From: Sugiyamaella lignohabitans
Lineage: Eukaryota > Ascomycota > Dipodascomycetes > Dipodascales > Trichomonascaceae
Direction of reading: 5' to 3'
Assembly: GCF_001640025.1 (NCBI RefSeq)
Contig: NC_031673.1
Location: forward strand, 496,001-560,000
DNA: 64,000 nt
Positions 10,179 through 21,362 of the stretch are shown here, one piece after another; positions within the stretch are counted from its first letter, which is position 1, and each line of letters opens with the position of its first letter. The notes below the pieces were generated by a model. That model made no database searches. It was not told where the DNA came from and saw nothing but the letters and a program-made list of their open reading frames with translations. The position numbers and the translations under genes were made by a program.

Positions 10179-12368
10179 TTACCACTTCATCACCCGCTTC
10201 TTCTCGACGTGGCTAGACTTCTCCAGCTTTTTGGCATAGTCTTTGGCCTTTTTGTTCTCAAAAACTTGTGCAAGATCATCAAAATATTCGCTGCTGAACC
10301 CTCCGTCTATGTCTTCATAAGCACCTGGTTCGGACCCACGTGTATACGCCTGCTTGCGCTTCATTTTTTGGCTGTTGAACGAGTCGTTGCGAAGCCAGGC
10401 AATGTCTATCGCATCAGGCGCTTTGGATTCGGACTCGCTATCGACATTTTCTTCTTGAATTTCTGCAGCTACCTTCTCGTCAATCTTGATCTCGGCTTGA
10501 AGGTTTTCTTTAGTTGCTCTTCGAGACTCAGATTGAATCTTGGCTGAAGCTTTTCTAAGCTTTGAGAGGTTTCCTCCTCTTACTTGTTTAACTTTAGCAC
10601 CAAGAGCCCAAAGGTCACCACCAGTGGCTTTGCGTGCGTCGTGGTATGCTTGTTTGCCGAATTTCTGTGTCACTGTCCACTGTTCAACTTGACCAGATGG
10701 CGCACATACCTCCATAACAACATGTTTGTCTCGCTTCAAAGGATTCTGCAAGATACGCGGCCAGCTAGCAGGATCAGATATACTATCATCCTTCAGTTCT
10801 AACTCCTGACTCTGTTCATTGGTTCCTTTCTGCTCCTTGGCTTTTCTCTCAACAATGAGATAACTGTGTGTGGCAGTTTCAAAACTTCTTCCAAATGCTC
10901 GTCCGCTTCCTGCTAATGATTTACCACCTTCACCGCTGACTTTTCCTGATGCGGTGTTAACCAAAGACCATTTTTGTGATAATAATTGTCCTTTCTTCAG
11001 CTCCAATGCAAATTTTGGTCTTTGTACCATCTGTGCAAATTTACACCATCCGAAATAAGCGGGATTTTTACCTTTATTTCTAATTCCCAGTTCAACTTGT
11101 AAGGGACATTTGCCGTGATGGCTACATGGTGCAACAATGCTGAGTGGAAACTGTTCGTCATTCTTCCATAAACGAGGTGGATACTTTTCAGGGCTCTGGT
11201 GATCTTCGGGTCTGAACATGATTTGTCTAGCACGAGCAATAGACTCGAATCCAGTAGGGTCTCCTCTTTCAACAAGAACGAGAATACCTCCCGGTGACAA
11301 AAGGGAAAGGAGGTGCGATGTATGGTCATCTACAGAGGCTGGGTAGTGATAACCGCTACGATAAAGCTGGTGTGTAGCGATAATCAGATCATATTTCGAA
11401 GACGATTTAGCTGCTGGTAGTTGTTGACGAACTACCGTCTTGATGTGTGCTTTTTGTTTAGTTTTCGGGATTTCTTCGAATTCTATTTCGTTGACAGAGT
11501 CTGTTTCTTCGGTATTGACATCTAGTTCTTCCTGTTGCGTCTCTTCCAGTCCTTTGGTCTCCACAGCTAAAATTTCTTCGAGCTCTTGCTGCTCTTCTTC
11601 AGTAAGCGCTTCTTCGTTTTCTTCAAAAAGTTGTCCCTGCTCTTCGCTTTCCTCATGCTTCTGGGTCGCTAATACAGACACAGCTCTTTTTTTCATATCT
11701 CTATGGCCAATAACAATAGCCAGTTTCCGTTCAGGCTGCCAATCTTCAGCATCGACATCACTGAACACTTCATTTAATGCTATCATCCCCGTGGCGGGTC
11801 CAAATCCAACATCTAAAATTCGGTTCGGTCGCCACTTTTCACCGAGTCTCTGCCTTGCTTCTTTTAAAACATTGTAGAGACTGGCATAATTTTGAAGAAA
11901 AACACCTGTCAGATGTGTATCTACATCAATAGTCTCTGTGGCAGGGCGATGAGCACCACTTTCAGCCAAAGAAAGATAATATTTTGATGCATTTGACCTC
12001 AGTCTATTAGGTGTATAGCCACGGGTGGCGTTGCTTATTACTGAAGTGATTTCTTCAGGAAGAACAAGTAACTTGTTTCCAGCTGTCTTTCCCTGACGAG
12101 TGTCGATATCCAGTCTCTCTGTTCGAGCTGATCTATTCTCTTCAGCAAAATTTGGTTCATTCGAAGCATTAATCAATTCTTCCAAATTCAAAACTTCTAC
12201 ATTATCTTGCAAATCAGAGTGTTCGTTGACTATCTCAGCATACGGAATGGCCTTTACGCCACTCAAACGACCAGTTCCTCGAGCCGAAGGTGCTGATGAT
12301 CTGTATCGAACCAGCTGAGGTGACGACAGTCGAGCTCGTTGAACGAGCCTCCTCTGTATGCTAAACAT
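10179..12368 (-). CDS. RSM22: Rsm22-family mitochondrial small-ribosomal-subunit assembly protein
   Basis: A 729-residue protein of the Rsm22/METTL17 family, methyltransferase-like factors needed for mitochondrial small-subunit assembly. The Arg-rich N-terminus (about 1-32) looks like a matrix-targeting signal. The SAM-fold motif ILDVGFGPATG lies at 184-194, followed by KYDLIIATHQLY and LSPGGILVLVERGDPTGF. The family's metal-binding region is present: CSHHGKCPLQ and downstream WCKFAQ, which supply cysteines for an Fe-S cluster in this family. Odd features are a highly acidic Glu-rich insert at about 238-305 inside the methyltransferase domain and a charged C-terminal extension. Intronless. 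It is divergent from the FSH hydrolase across 480 bp and converges on the NIPSNAP gene, whose product is also probably mitochondrial. Confidence 0.88.
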   Translation of the reverse strand: MFSIQRRLVQRARLSSPQLVRYRSSAPSARGTGRLSGVKAIPYAEIVNEHSDLQDNVEVLNLEELINASNEPNFAEENRSARTERLDIDTRQGKTAGNKLLVLPEEITSVISNATRGYTPNRLRSNASKYYLSLAESGAHRPATETIDVDTHLTGVFLQNYASLYNVLKEARQRLGEKWRPNRILDVGFGPATGMIALNEVFSDVDAEDWQPERKLAIVIGHRDMKKRAVSVLATQKHEESEEQGQLFEENEEALTEEEQQELEEILAVETKGLEETQQEELDVNTEETDSVNEIEFEEIPKTKQKAHIKTVVRQQLPAAKSSSKYDLIIATHQLYRSGYHYPASVDDHTSHLLSLLSPGGILVLVERGDPTGFESIARARQIMFRPEDHQSPEKYPPRLWKNDEQFPLSIVAPCSHHGKCPLQVELGIRNKGKNPAYFGWCKFAQMVQRPKFALELKKGQLLSQKWSLVNTASGKVSGEGGKSLAGSGRAFGRSFETATHSYLIVERKAKEQKGTNEQSQELELKDDSISDPASWPRILQNPLKRDKHVVMEVCAPSGQVEQWTVTQKFGKQAYHDARKATGGDLWALGAKVKQVRGGNLSKLRKASAKIQSESRRATKENLQAEIKIDEKVAAEIQEENVDSESESKAPDAIDIAWLRNDSFNSQKMKRKQAYTRGSEPGAYEDIDGGFSSEYFDDLAQVFENKKAKDYAKKLEKSSHVEKKRVMKW

Positions 12369-12851
12369 GTTGAGATTCCTTGATAAAAAGTTAATCTCAA
12401 AATAAATAAATAAACAGGATAAGTTTTCCCGTAGTTTGGCTTAGATGTGCTATGCCTATTTGCTTCCTATCAGAAGCTGTTAATTATACATTACGCTGAG
12501 ATGCAGCTCGATCTGCAGGACTAAAATTTATTTCAACGCCTCACAGTCCCTGCATTTGATTGTCGATCTCTAACGGTACTTATATGCTGGAAGTATTTCC
12601 GAGGAATAGGTATTCCTAAATGTCCATACAATTATTCTTCACTTTTACACTCTTCTTATAACAAACATAACGACTACCTTTGAACAGGGTATTGAAATTA
12701 TTATATTTCTAGAAAAGTCATATCAACTATCTCGAGTCAAGTGAAAAATACGGCTTTTGATTTATGCACGAAGATTGATTACTGATACCATACAGATCGT
12801 CACTTCTTGAACTATTTCATTATCGTTAGAATTATTTTGAACCTTAAAAAA
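12369..12851. other. Divergent intergenic region RSM22 / FSH hydrolase
   Basis: A 483-bp AT-rich shared promoter region. No palindromic element, RNA gene or clear regulatory site was recognised. Confidence 0.6.
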
Positions 12852-13604
12852 ATGTCACAAAAAATCCTATGTTTACATGGCTTCACTCAGAACGGCCCAC
12901 TCTTTGCTAGAAAAGTGTCAGCTGTGCGAAAAACTCTTCAAAAAGCCGGTTTCGAAACCGTTTTTCTAACTGCTCCGGTGAAACTGGAAATCGCAGACCT
13001 TCCTTTTGAACCAACAAATGTCGCTTCTCTTGGTGGTTCAGACGATAGTATGAGATCATGGTGGCCCAACAGTGACTCGAATCCTAATCACTATAAACTG
13101 GATCAAGCTTTCGAGGCCATAAAACAGTCCATTATCGAAGACGGACCATATGTTGGCGTCCTCGGGTTCTCTCAGGGAGCTGCTCTAGCTGGTGTCCTGT
13201 GTCAACATATTCATAAACTACACGAAACCCAGCCAGTTTTGAAGTTTGGTATATTCTATTCCGGCTTCCGAATCATGAGACCCGAACATCAGCATTTCTA
13301 CAATGAACTGATATCCGTCCCCACTCTGCATATTCTTGGATCTCTAGACACTGTTGTATCAGAAGAGCGCTCTATGGCTCTGTATAATTCCTGCAGCGAC
13401 AACACCAGAACTCTGCTTCACCACCCTGGTGGCCATTTTGTTCCTAACTCGAAAGACTTCGTGACCCGTGTTGTAGAAATGGTAGTCTCCTCCACCAGCT
13501 CCAGTCCGCCAGCTACCGAACCTGACGTTGTCAATGAAAAGATCTCAGAAACATCACAGCCATCAGACGACTGGAGCGCTTTTGATACCATCGGACGAGC
13601 ATAG
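12852..13604 (+). CDS. FSH-family serine hydrolase
   Basis: A 250-residue alpha/beta hydrolase of the Fsh1/Fsh2/Fsh3 (ovarian-cancer-gene-2 homologue) family. It starts with the family signature KILCLHGFTQNG (oxyanion-hole region) and has the nucleophile elbow GVLGFSQGAALAG with Ser107. Asp166 in ILGSLDTVV and His195 in HPGGHFVP complete the triad. Length and order match the S. cerevisiae FSH proteins, whose natural substrates are largely unknown. I chose ATG at 12852 because MSQKIL is where homologues begin; the frame extends 15 codons upstream only from a non-ATG codon. The last ~30 residues are Ser/Thr-rich. It converges with the unrecognised gene at 13804-14872, with an element between them. 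Confidence 0.88.
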   Translation: MSQKILCLHGFTQNGPLFARKVSAVRKTLQKAGFETVFLTAPVKLEIADLPFEPTNVASLGGSDDSMRSWWPNSDSNPNHYKLDQAFEAIKQSIIEDGPYVGVLGFSQGAALAGVLCQHIHKLHETQPVLKFGIFYSGFRIMRPEHQHFYNELISVPTLHILGSLDTVVSEERSMALYNSCSDNTRTLLHHPGGHFVPNSKDFVTRVVEMVVSSTSSSPPATEPDVVNEKISETSQPSDDWSAFDTIGRA

Positions 13605-13657
13605 AACTTGGGAAGTAAATTTATAGAACCTGTGATAGAGCTACTCACGAGCAGACA

Positions 13658-13773
13658 GCCTCCGGCGGCTGGGGCTCGGCCCCAGACCCCGCTGCTCCTC
13701 TCGCTTCGCTCGAGTCGTTACGTCGACGGTCCCAGCAGTCTCCTGCGAAGCAGGAGCCACGGGGTCTGAGGCA
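13658..13773 (+). repeat. Palindromic element, A-B form with truncated right arm
   Basis: Lies between two convergent stop codons (13604 and 13804). The left arm is complete (loop TCG), the centre is close to consensus (CGTCGACGGTCCCAG) and tail B is intact, but the right core hairpin is deleted after GGGTCTG. Confidence 0.9.
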
Positions 13774-13803
13774 GCAGGCCACAACTGTAAAAAGCATTTA
13801 AAT

Positions 13804-14872
13804 TCATTTATACATATAAGAACTCCTTTCAACGCGTTTGGAGGCAAGGGGAGGGCTTGACAGCGCTTCGGTGAACGAGTTGACATATTCGGTAAATTCC
13901 ATTGCCCGTTGCGCCCGCTCGTGTTCTATGTCTCTGTTGGCGTTGTTGCGGGACTTGAGAATGGGCTTTGCTGGTTGTGTTAACATGTTTCGTTTGGACA
14001 TGTGTGCTATTTCGGTGCCGGCCGAAGAACTCGGAGTTCGGGCCCATCCGACCCGTTTTCCTAGATCAATAAGTCTTGGGGATATATCGCATAATGAGAT
14101 AACTGGGCTTTGTTCGTGAGCTTCAAGAAACGAGCTATGGTTATCGTCCATGAACAGGGATTCTTGTCTTTCTGACCCAACTGGATAACTTCGCGTATCG
14201 TTATCGATCATTAGTGAGTTGTCTCCGTAAGCTTCGGGGCTTAGTTGTATTGTTTGAAGAGTTGGGTCATAGGCAAACGGTGAGTCGTTGAACATAGGTT
14301 TTTTTGAGAAGCCAATGGGAATACTCGTGGCCTCAACGGCTTCAGAAATTTCGTCTAAAGGTTCTCGGTGTCCGCGATTAGTTCCCGGTGATTCTAAAAC
14401 TGATTTTAATTTTGACATCCCTGATAAAATTGTTAGTATACCACGATGGGCTGTTGTGTCTTGACTCACATTTCTGTCTATGACGATTGAAATATCCTCG
14501 AAATGCTTTTCCAAATGCTCTAGATTTCGCTGAAGATCTCTCTGATACTATTGAGCTCTCCTGCTCGCTAGTAGTATAACTCTGTTCGCTTTCACTATCC
14601 AAATCAGAATATTCACTGTCGTCCTTCGACATGAGCCCACTCTCTTCTGTTATGTCATTGTCTTCGTCGATAGAACGGTACTTCTGGTATACGGGAAACT
14701 GCGGTGCCGGCAAAGTTCGCAGGGTCGAAGTTTGGAAAGCAAATAGTGGTGGTTTCAAATACAACGGATTCTGTGATAGAGGAACGATATTGAAATCGTT
14801 AGGATCATTTTCATCGAATCCTACTCCAAACATTGCTGGTAATATTTTTTGGAGTAATAGGAAACGTATCAT
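13804..14872 (-). CDS. Unrecognised two-exon gene, 5' end uncertain (probable frameshift)
   Basis: I do not recognise the family. Two exons, 14470-14872 and 13804-14420, are joined by a 49-nt intron with donor GTGAGT and branch TACTAAC; the splice keeps frame and gives 339 residues from the first downstream ATG. The first exon encodes a compact segment (GVGFDENDPNDFNIVPLSQN, then PLYLKPPLFAFQTS) followed by an acidic Asp/Ser/Glu-rich tract; the second is Ser-rich with a basic, helical C-terminus. Upstream, another frame contains protein-like sequence (TVAEPVFIGYGLMLLDDTF) that would join this one if the six-T run at 14845-14850 had one base fewer, and an ATG at 14995 opens the original frame before a TGA. 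So the gene may start near 14995 with indels (assembly error or decay). The nearest upstream gene is the kelch gene, in tandem. Confidence 0.6.
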
Positions 14873-15058
14873 CGAGGAGCATCAATCCATAACCAATAAA
14901 CACTGGTTCAGCCACAGTGTAGCATAATTTTCTGGCTTGGCCACATAAAATAGACCTGGACGTATATCAACATTATTAACTAAATTTTTAGTCATATAAA
15001 TTGTAAATGGTTTTATATAAGGCTAATGCTAATGCTAAGATTCTTCCCTATAAATAGT

Positions 15059-18000
15059 CTACTCGTCAGCCCCAGGACTTTCTCTCAGAAGTCCACTCAG
15101 ACGTTCACGCTCGGTTCGGATTTTTTCCAGATTATCAGAGAATGAATCTAAAGTTTGACCCGACTCGGGATCAATGATGGGGTCGCGACTACTCCGCTTA
15201 TCATGCAACAAAACTGATAACTTTTCTTCGGCTTCTCTAGCTCTTTGTTGTAGCTTGGCGTTTTCTTGAGCTAAGCGGGATTTTTCAGTTTTGGCCTCTT
15301 CAATATCATGAGCATTGTTGATTGCCTTCTTTTTTAATTCGAGAGAACTAGCTCTTAATTCGTCTCGTTCCTCTTGCAAAATAATGATCTGTGCTTTTAG
15401 ATCACGCAACTGCAAATCAAAATGCTTGTTATTATAATTCGATCCAATGCTATTAATGCTTCTTTCTCCAGTGGTAGTATCAGCTTCGTCGTCGTCTTGT
15501 TGAGACCGAAGTTTGAGTTCATTAATTTCCTCTTGAAGCTTGCTGTTGAGGTCTTTGTGTTTGTTGAGTTCGTCGCGAGTTTTATTCAATGCTTTATCGC
15601 TGTTGCGAACATATTGTAGGGTTTCCTTGTACTGTTGTTCAAGTTCTTGGTAACGCTGTTCAGCAGTTTCTTGATGTTCTTTAAGAGCCTTTTCAAGTTT
15701 GGCATCAAGTTCCTTGGCTTGCGTGGTGTGTGCTTCTGATTGAGAGGAAAGTTGGGTAGTCAATGCATCGTGCTTTTCAGTCAACTCACTCAATGATTTC
15801 TTGTGGTTGTCCAACAATTCTCTGTGGCTTTGTAAGTCGCCAGAAGTAGATTTGAGTTCTTCCTCTAATAAAGCTAACTTGTCTTCGGCTTGCTTCCTGG
15901 CAGCTTCCGATTCAGCAAGTTCCTTCTTGAGACCGCTGACTTGAGTTAATGCAACAGTCAAATCATCAGTAGCTTTTTCAGCTGCTTCTTTATGAGACAC
16001 GTGAAGCTTGTTGGCCATTTCAAGTTGACTCTGGAGATGAGAAATTCTGGGATCTTCTTCGTCATCCTCGTCGAGTCCTCGGCTAGCAGTGCCGTTAGCA
16101 GCGGCAGCACCAGCTGCAGCACCGAGACCAGCACCTACACCAGCAACAGCAAAATATTTAGATCCAGACCACATTGACACAATCTTGTCAATACCATCAC
16201 CAAGTGCCTTGGAAGAATGCTCGTTTTGTTCCTCAGCGGCCTGGAGCAGGTTTCGATGGTCATTTAATTCCCGTTGAGAAGCTTCAAGTTGGAGTTTATG
16301 ATCAGATAGCTGTCTTTCCAAGTCAAGGTTCTTAGCCTCCAGATCACTTCTTGCGCTCTTGTGCTCGTCAAGCTGCTTGGAAAGCTCTTTGAACTTGCTT
16401 TGAGAAGCAGTGATAGCAGCACCAGCAGCAGCCAGTGCAGCAACCTTTTCTGCAGCACTGGAAGTCAATTCCTTGTGCTGAGCTTGTAAGTCTTCATGTT
16501 TTGATTTAAATTGAGCAGCTTCATGTTCAGCAATAACCAGTCGGTCAGCCTGGTTACGAAGTTGTTGTTCAAGTTGAGCATTACTCATTTTCAAGTCATC
16601 AAGAGCTGATAACGAATCTGCATTTCCTAGCAAAAGACCACGACTAGCCCTGGTGGTTTCTAGTTCATTCTGCAACGAGGCGATAGTCGCTTTATGATCA
16701 TCGATTTCTCTTTGATGTTGTTCAGGCACACCAACAGGTTGGGACGACTCTTTCAATGATTTGAGTTCAGCTAAAGCAGCATCGCGTTCCTTTTCAACAG
16801 CTGAGATACGATCGGACGCAGCAGCAGCCTGTCTTTGAATATCTCCTTGAACAGTACGAAGCTCACCTTTCAAGTCGCTAAGTGCAGTAATGAGAATCTC
16901 TCGTTCAGAAAGTGATTCTTGGTTATCTTGAGTGAGTCTTTGAGACACACGACGAAGTTTGAGAACATCGACAGGAGGATTAGATTTCGAAACATATCCA
17001 GCTTCTTTGGCAGCAGCAAGTTCTGTTTCATACCATGAATTAGATGCTTTGAGCTGCTCAATCACTTGATTAACATTATTTGCGTTGGCAGGCTCAGCAA
17101 GATTAACTTGACTGCCTCTAGGAGTCGATTGATCTACTGGATGTTGGTCAGTAAACGAGTCAACAGACCGATCTTGCGACATATTAGACACAGTAGGCGT
17201 GGTAGCATTTTCTTCGGTGTAATCTCTCGTACTTTGTGAAAAATCGGCATCAGCTCCAGACCCAGATCCGAGACCAGCAGTAGCACCAGCTCCAGCTGTA
17301 CCAGCCGCAATACCTGCCAAACCAGCAATTCCAGCCAGTCCTTTAGCACTTGTATCTACTCTTGGCGAAGTACGTAATTTAGGTAACTTGATTGGTTCAC
17401 GGTAGCTCTCACTATCACGACTCGATGTCGAAGAAGGAGAAGAAGCCTGTTGCCAAGCACCGGGAATGTTGGCTACTTGGTCGTGCGAAGGACTAGTCTT
17501 GAACTTTTCCTCGTCCGCAGATTCAAATGTCGTATTAGAAACGCCATCACTGCCATCATCATACGGGCTCCTTTGAACGTCCTGGCTGGCGACTCCATTA
17601 TTACCAGCATTATAGCTGCCATATCCACCATTGCCATTTCCATTGGCATTTCTATTACCACTGCCACTACCATTCGACTTGGCTCCACTAGGATACTCCT
17701 GGTACGGAGAAACAGCTTCTCTAGTGTACTCATCACGGGCCACTCCACGTGGAGAAGACTCTGTATTGGCCTCATGTTGCGACGACTCTGGATGGGGGAA
17801 TCCAGTCACACCAGCACCCATAGCAGCAGCTGCTGCCACAGCACCAGCACCTGCTCCAGCAATACCAGTTCCAGAATTAACTGGTACTCCGTGAGGAGGA
17901 GGAACACTACTAGTACTGGCAGTAGAAAAAGTTGATGGAGGAGTAGAACTGTCGCCAGTCGCTGTACGGTAATTACCAGAAGCAGCACTAGGAGTTCTAC

Positions 18001-19938
18001 TATCATTAACACTCCTTTTACCAGACAGATCTGAAACAGCTGAGTTCTGGGGCACATCAGAATCAACAGGATAATTGATTCGCAATGTATCAAGTACAAA
18101 AACCATACTCAACTTCGAATTAACCTCGTAATTGTCGTAATTAACATCATTATCATTTTCGTGAAGTTCAGGACATTCACCTCCCATAACAAGAATTTTA
18201 TTTCCAGCAAAAGCCGTCATCGAATGACCAGATCTCGGCGAAGGGCCAGGACCAAGGTTCTGGAATGTAAACCATTTCTTAGTAGTAAGTTTAAGAGCAG
18301 ATAAAGTGCCTAAATCTTTACCCTGAGACGACCGGCCACCGAAAACATACATAATATCGCCGACAATCGTGGCAGCATGGCCTTCACAAGGAGCAGGAAT
18401 GAATCCCGAGCAATCCAGCGATGTCCAAGTATTGATACTTGGATCATAGCACCAAGTATCGCTATACCAAAGCTTTCCGTCCGTACCACCGAACAAATAC
18501 AGTTTATCCTGATAACTAACGACGGTGTGATTTGTACGAGGAGGAGGCGAGATCCCGCCTTCTGGCTGCACCAGTGTCCACTGAGCATTTTCCGACCTCA
18601 AAGTCGTTAAATCATACGACATAAGATCCGAGAAAAAGTAGTCGTCCAACTGACCTCCGAACACATAAACCTCCGACCCAATCGTCGAAATTGTATGTCC
18701 ATATCTTCCAGACGGTCTCAAACCAGTCGAATTAGCAATTGTCCACTTAAGAGTGGTAGTATTAAGCAAATAAAGCTCATCATCCAGCACGTCCGTCTCT
18801 TCAATCTTGGTATCACCTCCAAATAAAACAAACGCATTTCCCAGCGTCAAACTCGCGTGTCCGACCCTTGGGCTCGGACATCCCTCCGTCTCGAGCCTGT
18901 ATCCCGCTAAAGTGTCTATTTCTCCGAGTTAGTTTCTCAAATTTCTGGTGCCTTTGCTGCCTCCGGCGGCCGGGCGCTGCCCGGACCCGTTTGTGCTCGC
19001 TTCGCGAGCCCCAGGGACCCCTTGACCGCTCCGCGAAGCGGGGCACAACGAGTCCTGGCAGCTCCCGGCCGCCGGAGGCATCCTGTCCCCTTGGGGCTCG
19101 CGAAGCGAGCACAAACGGGTCCGGGCAGCGCCCGGCCGCCGGAGGCATCCTGTCCCCCAACAGACTTACCACTTTCAATGACCCAGAGGTCGCCGAACAC
19201 GTTCGAACCCTTCAGGCCGCCCATAACGAAGACCTCGCCGTCACGAGCAGCCACGGCATTGGCAGCGTGGCCGTGTCGCGGGAAGGGCGACGAGTTGGAG
19301 ATAGTGTGTCTCGACCACGGGTACTGTGGTTGTGACGAAGGGTGAGGTGACGATTGTGATCGCAAATTACTCGGCACGCTCTGTTGATGATGAAGTTGTT
19401 GTTGTTGAGGAGACTGCTGCCATTGCTGCTGACCTCCCCATTGCTGTTGGCCTCCAGGATACTGCTGGCCCATAGGACTAGTAGCGTTTCTGGAGCCAGG
19501 AGGCGATCTGACCCCTCCCGAGCTGCCATTCGGACCGTGGCCCGACATAGCGCTATTACTTCGAGATCCGGATTGTGGATAGTTTCTGTTCTGAGGAGAT
19601 GCTCCATTTGGACCTCCAGAACCCGACCCAGGACTTCGTCCTGGATATGGCCCGCTTGAACCTGGTCCCGAGTACAGATTGGATATAGTGTTAGCGATGT
19701 TGGGGACGTTACCAGCGCCATGACCATTATGAGGACTCTGGCTGCCATTGCCGCTAATCATACTGTTGGTGCTGCTGACAGTCGACGCTCCACTGACCTG
19801 TCTCTGAGTGGGCGACGAGCCTTCTTCACCACCAGCACCACCTACCAGCGCATCTTTCGCACCTTCAAACGCTTTTGGGACCACCGAGTTCCGGGCCCCG
19901 TCTTTCTTATTCTTCTTATTTTTCGAGAAAATAGCCAT
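15059..19938 (-). CDS. KEL1: Kel1/Tea1-type kelch-repeat cell-polarity protein
   Basis: Exons 19170-19938 and 15059-18915 give 1541 residues. The Gly/Ser/Asn/Gln-rich N-terminus is followed by six kelch repeats, including PRHGHAANAVAARDGEVFVM, PRVGHASLTLGNAFVLFGGD, GRYGHTISTIGSEVYVFGG and PRSGHSMTAFAGNKILVMGG, which form one beta-propeller. A Ser/Ala/Gly-rich linker precedes a long C-terminal coiled coil (about the last 700 residues). This architecture is that of Kel1/Kel2 and fission-yeast Tea1, which mark growth sites and act in cell fusion and mitotic exit. The 254-nt intron (18916-19169) separates kelch 1 from kelch 2 and contains three GC-rich arms. I placed the acceptor at AATAG because it restores WVIESDTLAGYRLETEG; a second AG 9 nt downstream would also keep frame and remove three residues. 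Confidence 0.9.
18958..19147. repeat. Divergent palindromic element with duplicated right arm, kelch-gene intron
   Basis: A subfamily variant in which the core stem is CCGGGC-GCT-GCCCGG instead of CTGGGGC-NNN-GCCCCAG. The complete element (18958-19080) has a C-type left tail and a right tail CCGC-loop-GCGG. It is followed by an extra right arm with C tail ending at 19147. Both right ends are followed by the same TCCTGTCCCC string, so the terminus was duplicated together with its flank. Confidence 0.85.
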
Positions 19939-19997
19939 TTTCTCCTACTCCTGTCTTCTCCTGTTAGTGCCAGTCCCCTCGCCGGGTGGGTTAATGT

Positions 19998-20295
19998 TGT
20001 CTCCGGCGGCTGGGGCTCTGCCCCAGACCCCCTGGCTCCTCTCGCTTCGCTCGAGTCGGGGCGGGGAGGTGTCCTCATGCCTCCGGCGGCTGGGGCTGTG
20101 CCCCAGACCCCCTGGCTCCTCTCGCTTCGCTCGAGTCGAGCGGCCACGATCCCAGCAAACTATTGCGAAGTAGGAGCCACGGGATCTGGGACGCAGTCCC
20201 AGCCGCCGGAGGCACACCCCGACCCCCAATTGACCAGAGTCTCCTGCGAAGCAGGAGCAAAGGGGTCTGGGGCGCAGCCCCAGCCGCCGGAGGCA
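19998..20295. repeat. Cluster of four palindromic-element arms
   Basis: A solo left A arm (19998-20058), a complete A-B element (20079-20215) and a solo right B arm ending at 20295 lie about 60 bp upstream of the kelch ATG. In the complete element the right core hairpin (20186-20202) reads CTGGGAC-GCA-GTCCCAG, a compensatory G-C to A-T change that keeps pairing. Confidence 0.9.
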
Positions 20296-21301
20296 CAATT
20301 CCGACCTCCTGATTTCACGTACCTCCGTGGGTGTTAGATGAGTGGTGACACTCGTGAGTTGCGGTCTGAACGTGTTCTGAACCGATGATGGTAGTACAAG
20401 TACGGATCTCGGTGTGAGCAGTCCGTGGGTGATTTCAGTGAGTGAGCTGTCGGTTCGTGACCAGAGCTCAACACCAGAAAAGTTCAAGTTCCAAAAACCC
20501 GTCAACTGGCCAGCGACAGAGTCCAATTGCTGGTCAACGGTCGTATTTTCGTGTGGTGGTGATGCGGTTGGAGAACTGAGTTTCTCTCAACCAACACCGT
20601 ACTCTCGACTCGGTTTTCTGTAGAGTGTACTCTCTACTGTATTTTCTTGACTCTGCTCTCTCGACTCTGTTCTCTTGAGTCTGTTCTCTCGAGTCTGTTT
20701 TTGAGTCTCTACTCCTTAGTTCGTGGTCTCTAAACTGGTCTGGAGACTGTTCTCTGTGTTCTGTAGAGTGGTAATGTAGGTCTGTAGGTCGGTTTTTAGG
20801 CCTGAATTTGGTCTGTAGGTCGTGGTCTGTTAAGTGGACTGTACGGTGGTGGTCAGGTTGCATGTGTGAGCTGTCTGGAGCAGGCCGGTCTGAAGCGTCT
20901 GTAGCGCCAGGGCTGATCCCAGGGGGGACGAGGGAGAAGGTTAAGCGTGGATATGCGGGTGGGAGCGTGAAAAAAAACCTCCCCGCAACCCGCAATGGGC
21001 TTAATTTTCAAGCCGCTGGGTTGCTTGGCAGGAGAAAGGCAAGCCGAGCACCTGATGGCCTGCAGCTGCCGCCTTCGCTGATGCTGCTGCTGCTGCTAGC
21101 GGAAACTGGAGAGGCGGGGCTGGTTCAGTTTATGGAAAGCACAGGCAGATCCTACTGCTCGCTCTTTCTCCGTAATTAAATAATACTTTAAATACTTTAA
21201 TAATTATTATTTTCTTTTTTAGTAACCTCACTTTCGTCTCTAAATAATATTTCCCTCTTTTCTTTGTTCCCCTGCCGATACTCGTGAGGGGGGTGGGGTC
21301 C

Positions 21302-21362
21302 TGCCTCCGGCGGCTGGGGCTCCGCCCCAGACCCCGTGGCTCCTCTCGCTTCGCTCGAGTCG
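21302..21362 (+). repeat. Palindromic element, solo A arm
   Basis: Left-oriented arm with loop TCC and tail A, followed by the start of a centre (GGGCGTCGGGGG) but no B arm. Confidence 0.9.

Noticed and set aside
14797..14902. A small intron at the 5' end of the unrecognised gene instead of a frameshift
   Set aside because: A phase-compatible GTTTAT donor and CCAG acceptor exist, but the donor is poor and there is no ACTAAC branch, unlike all other introns here.
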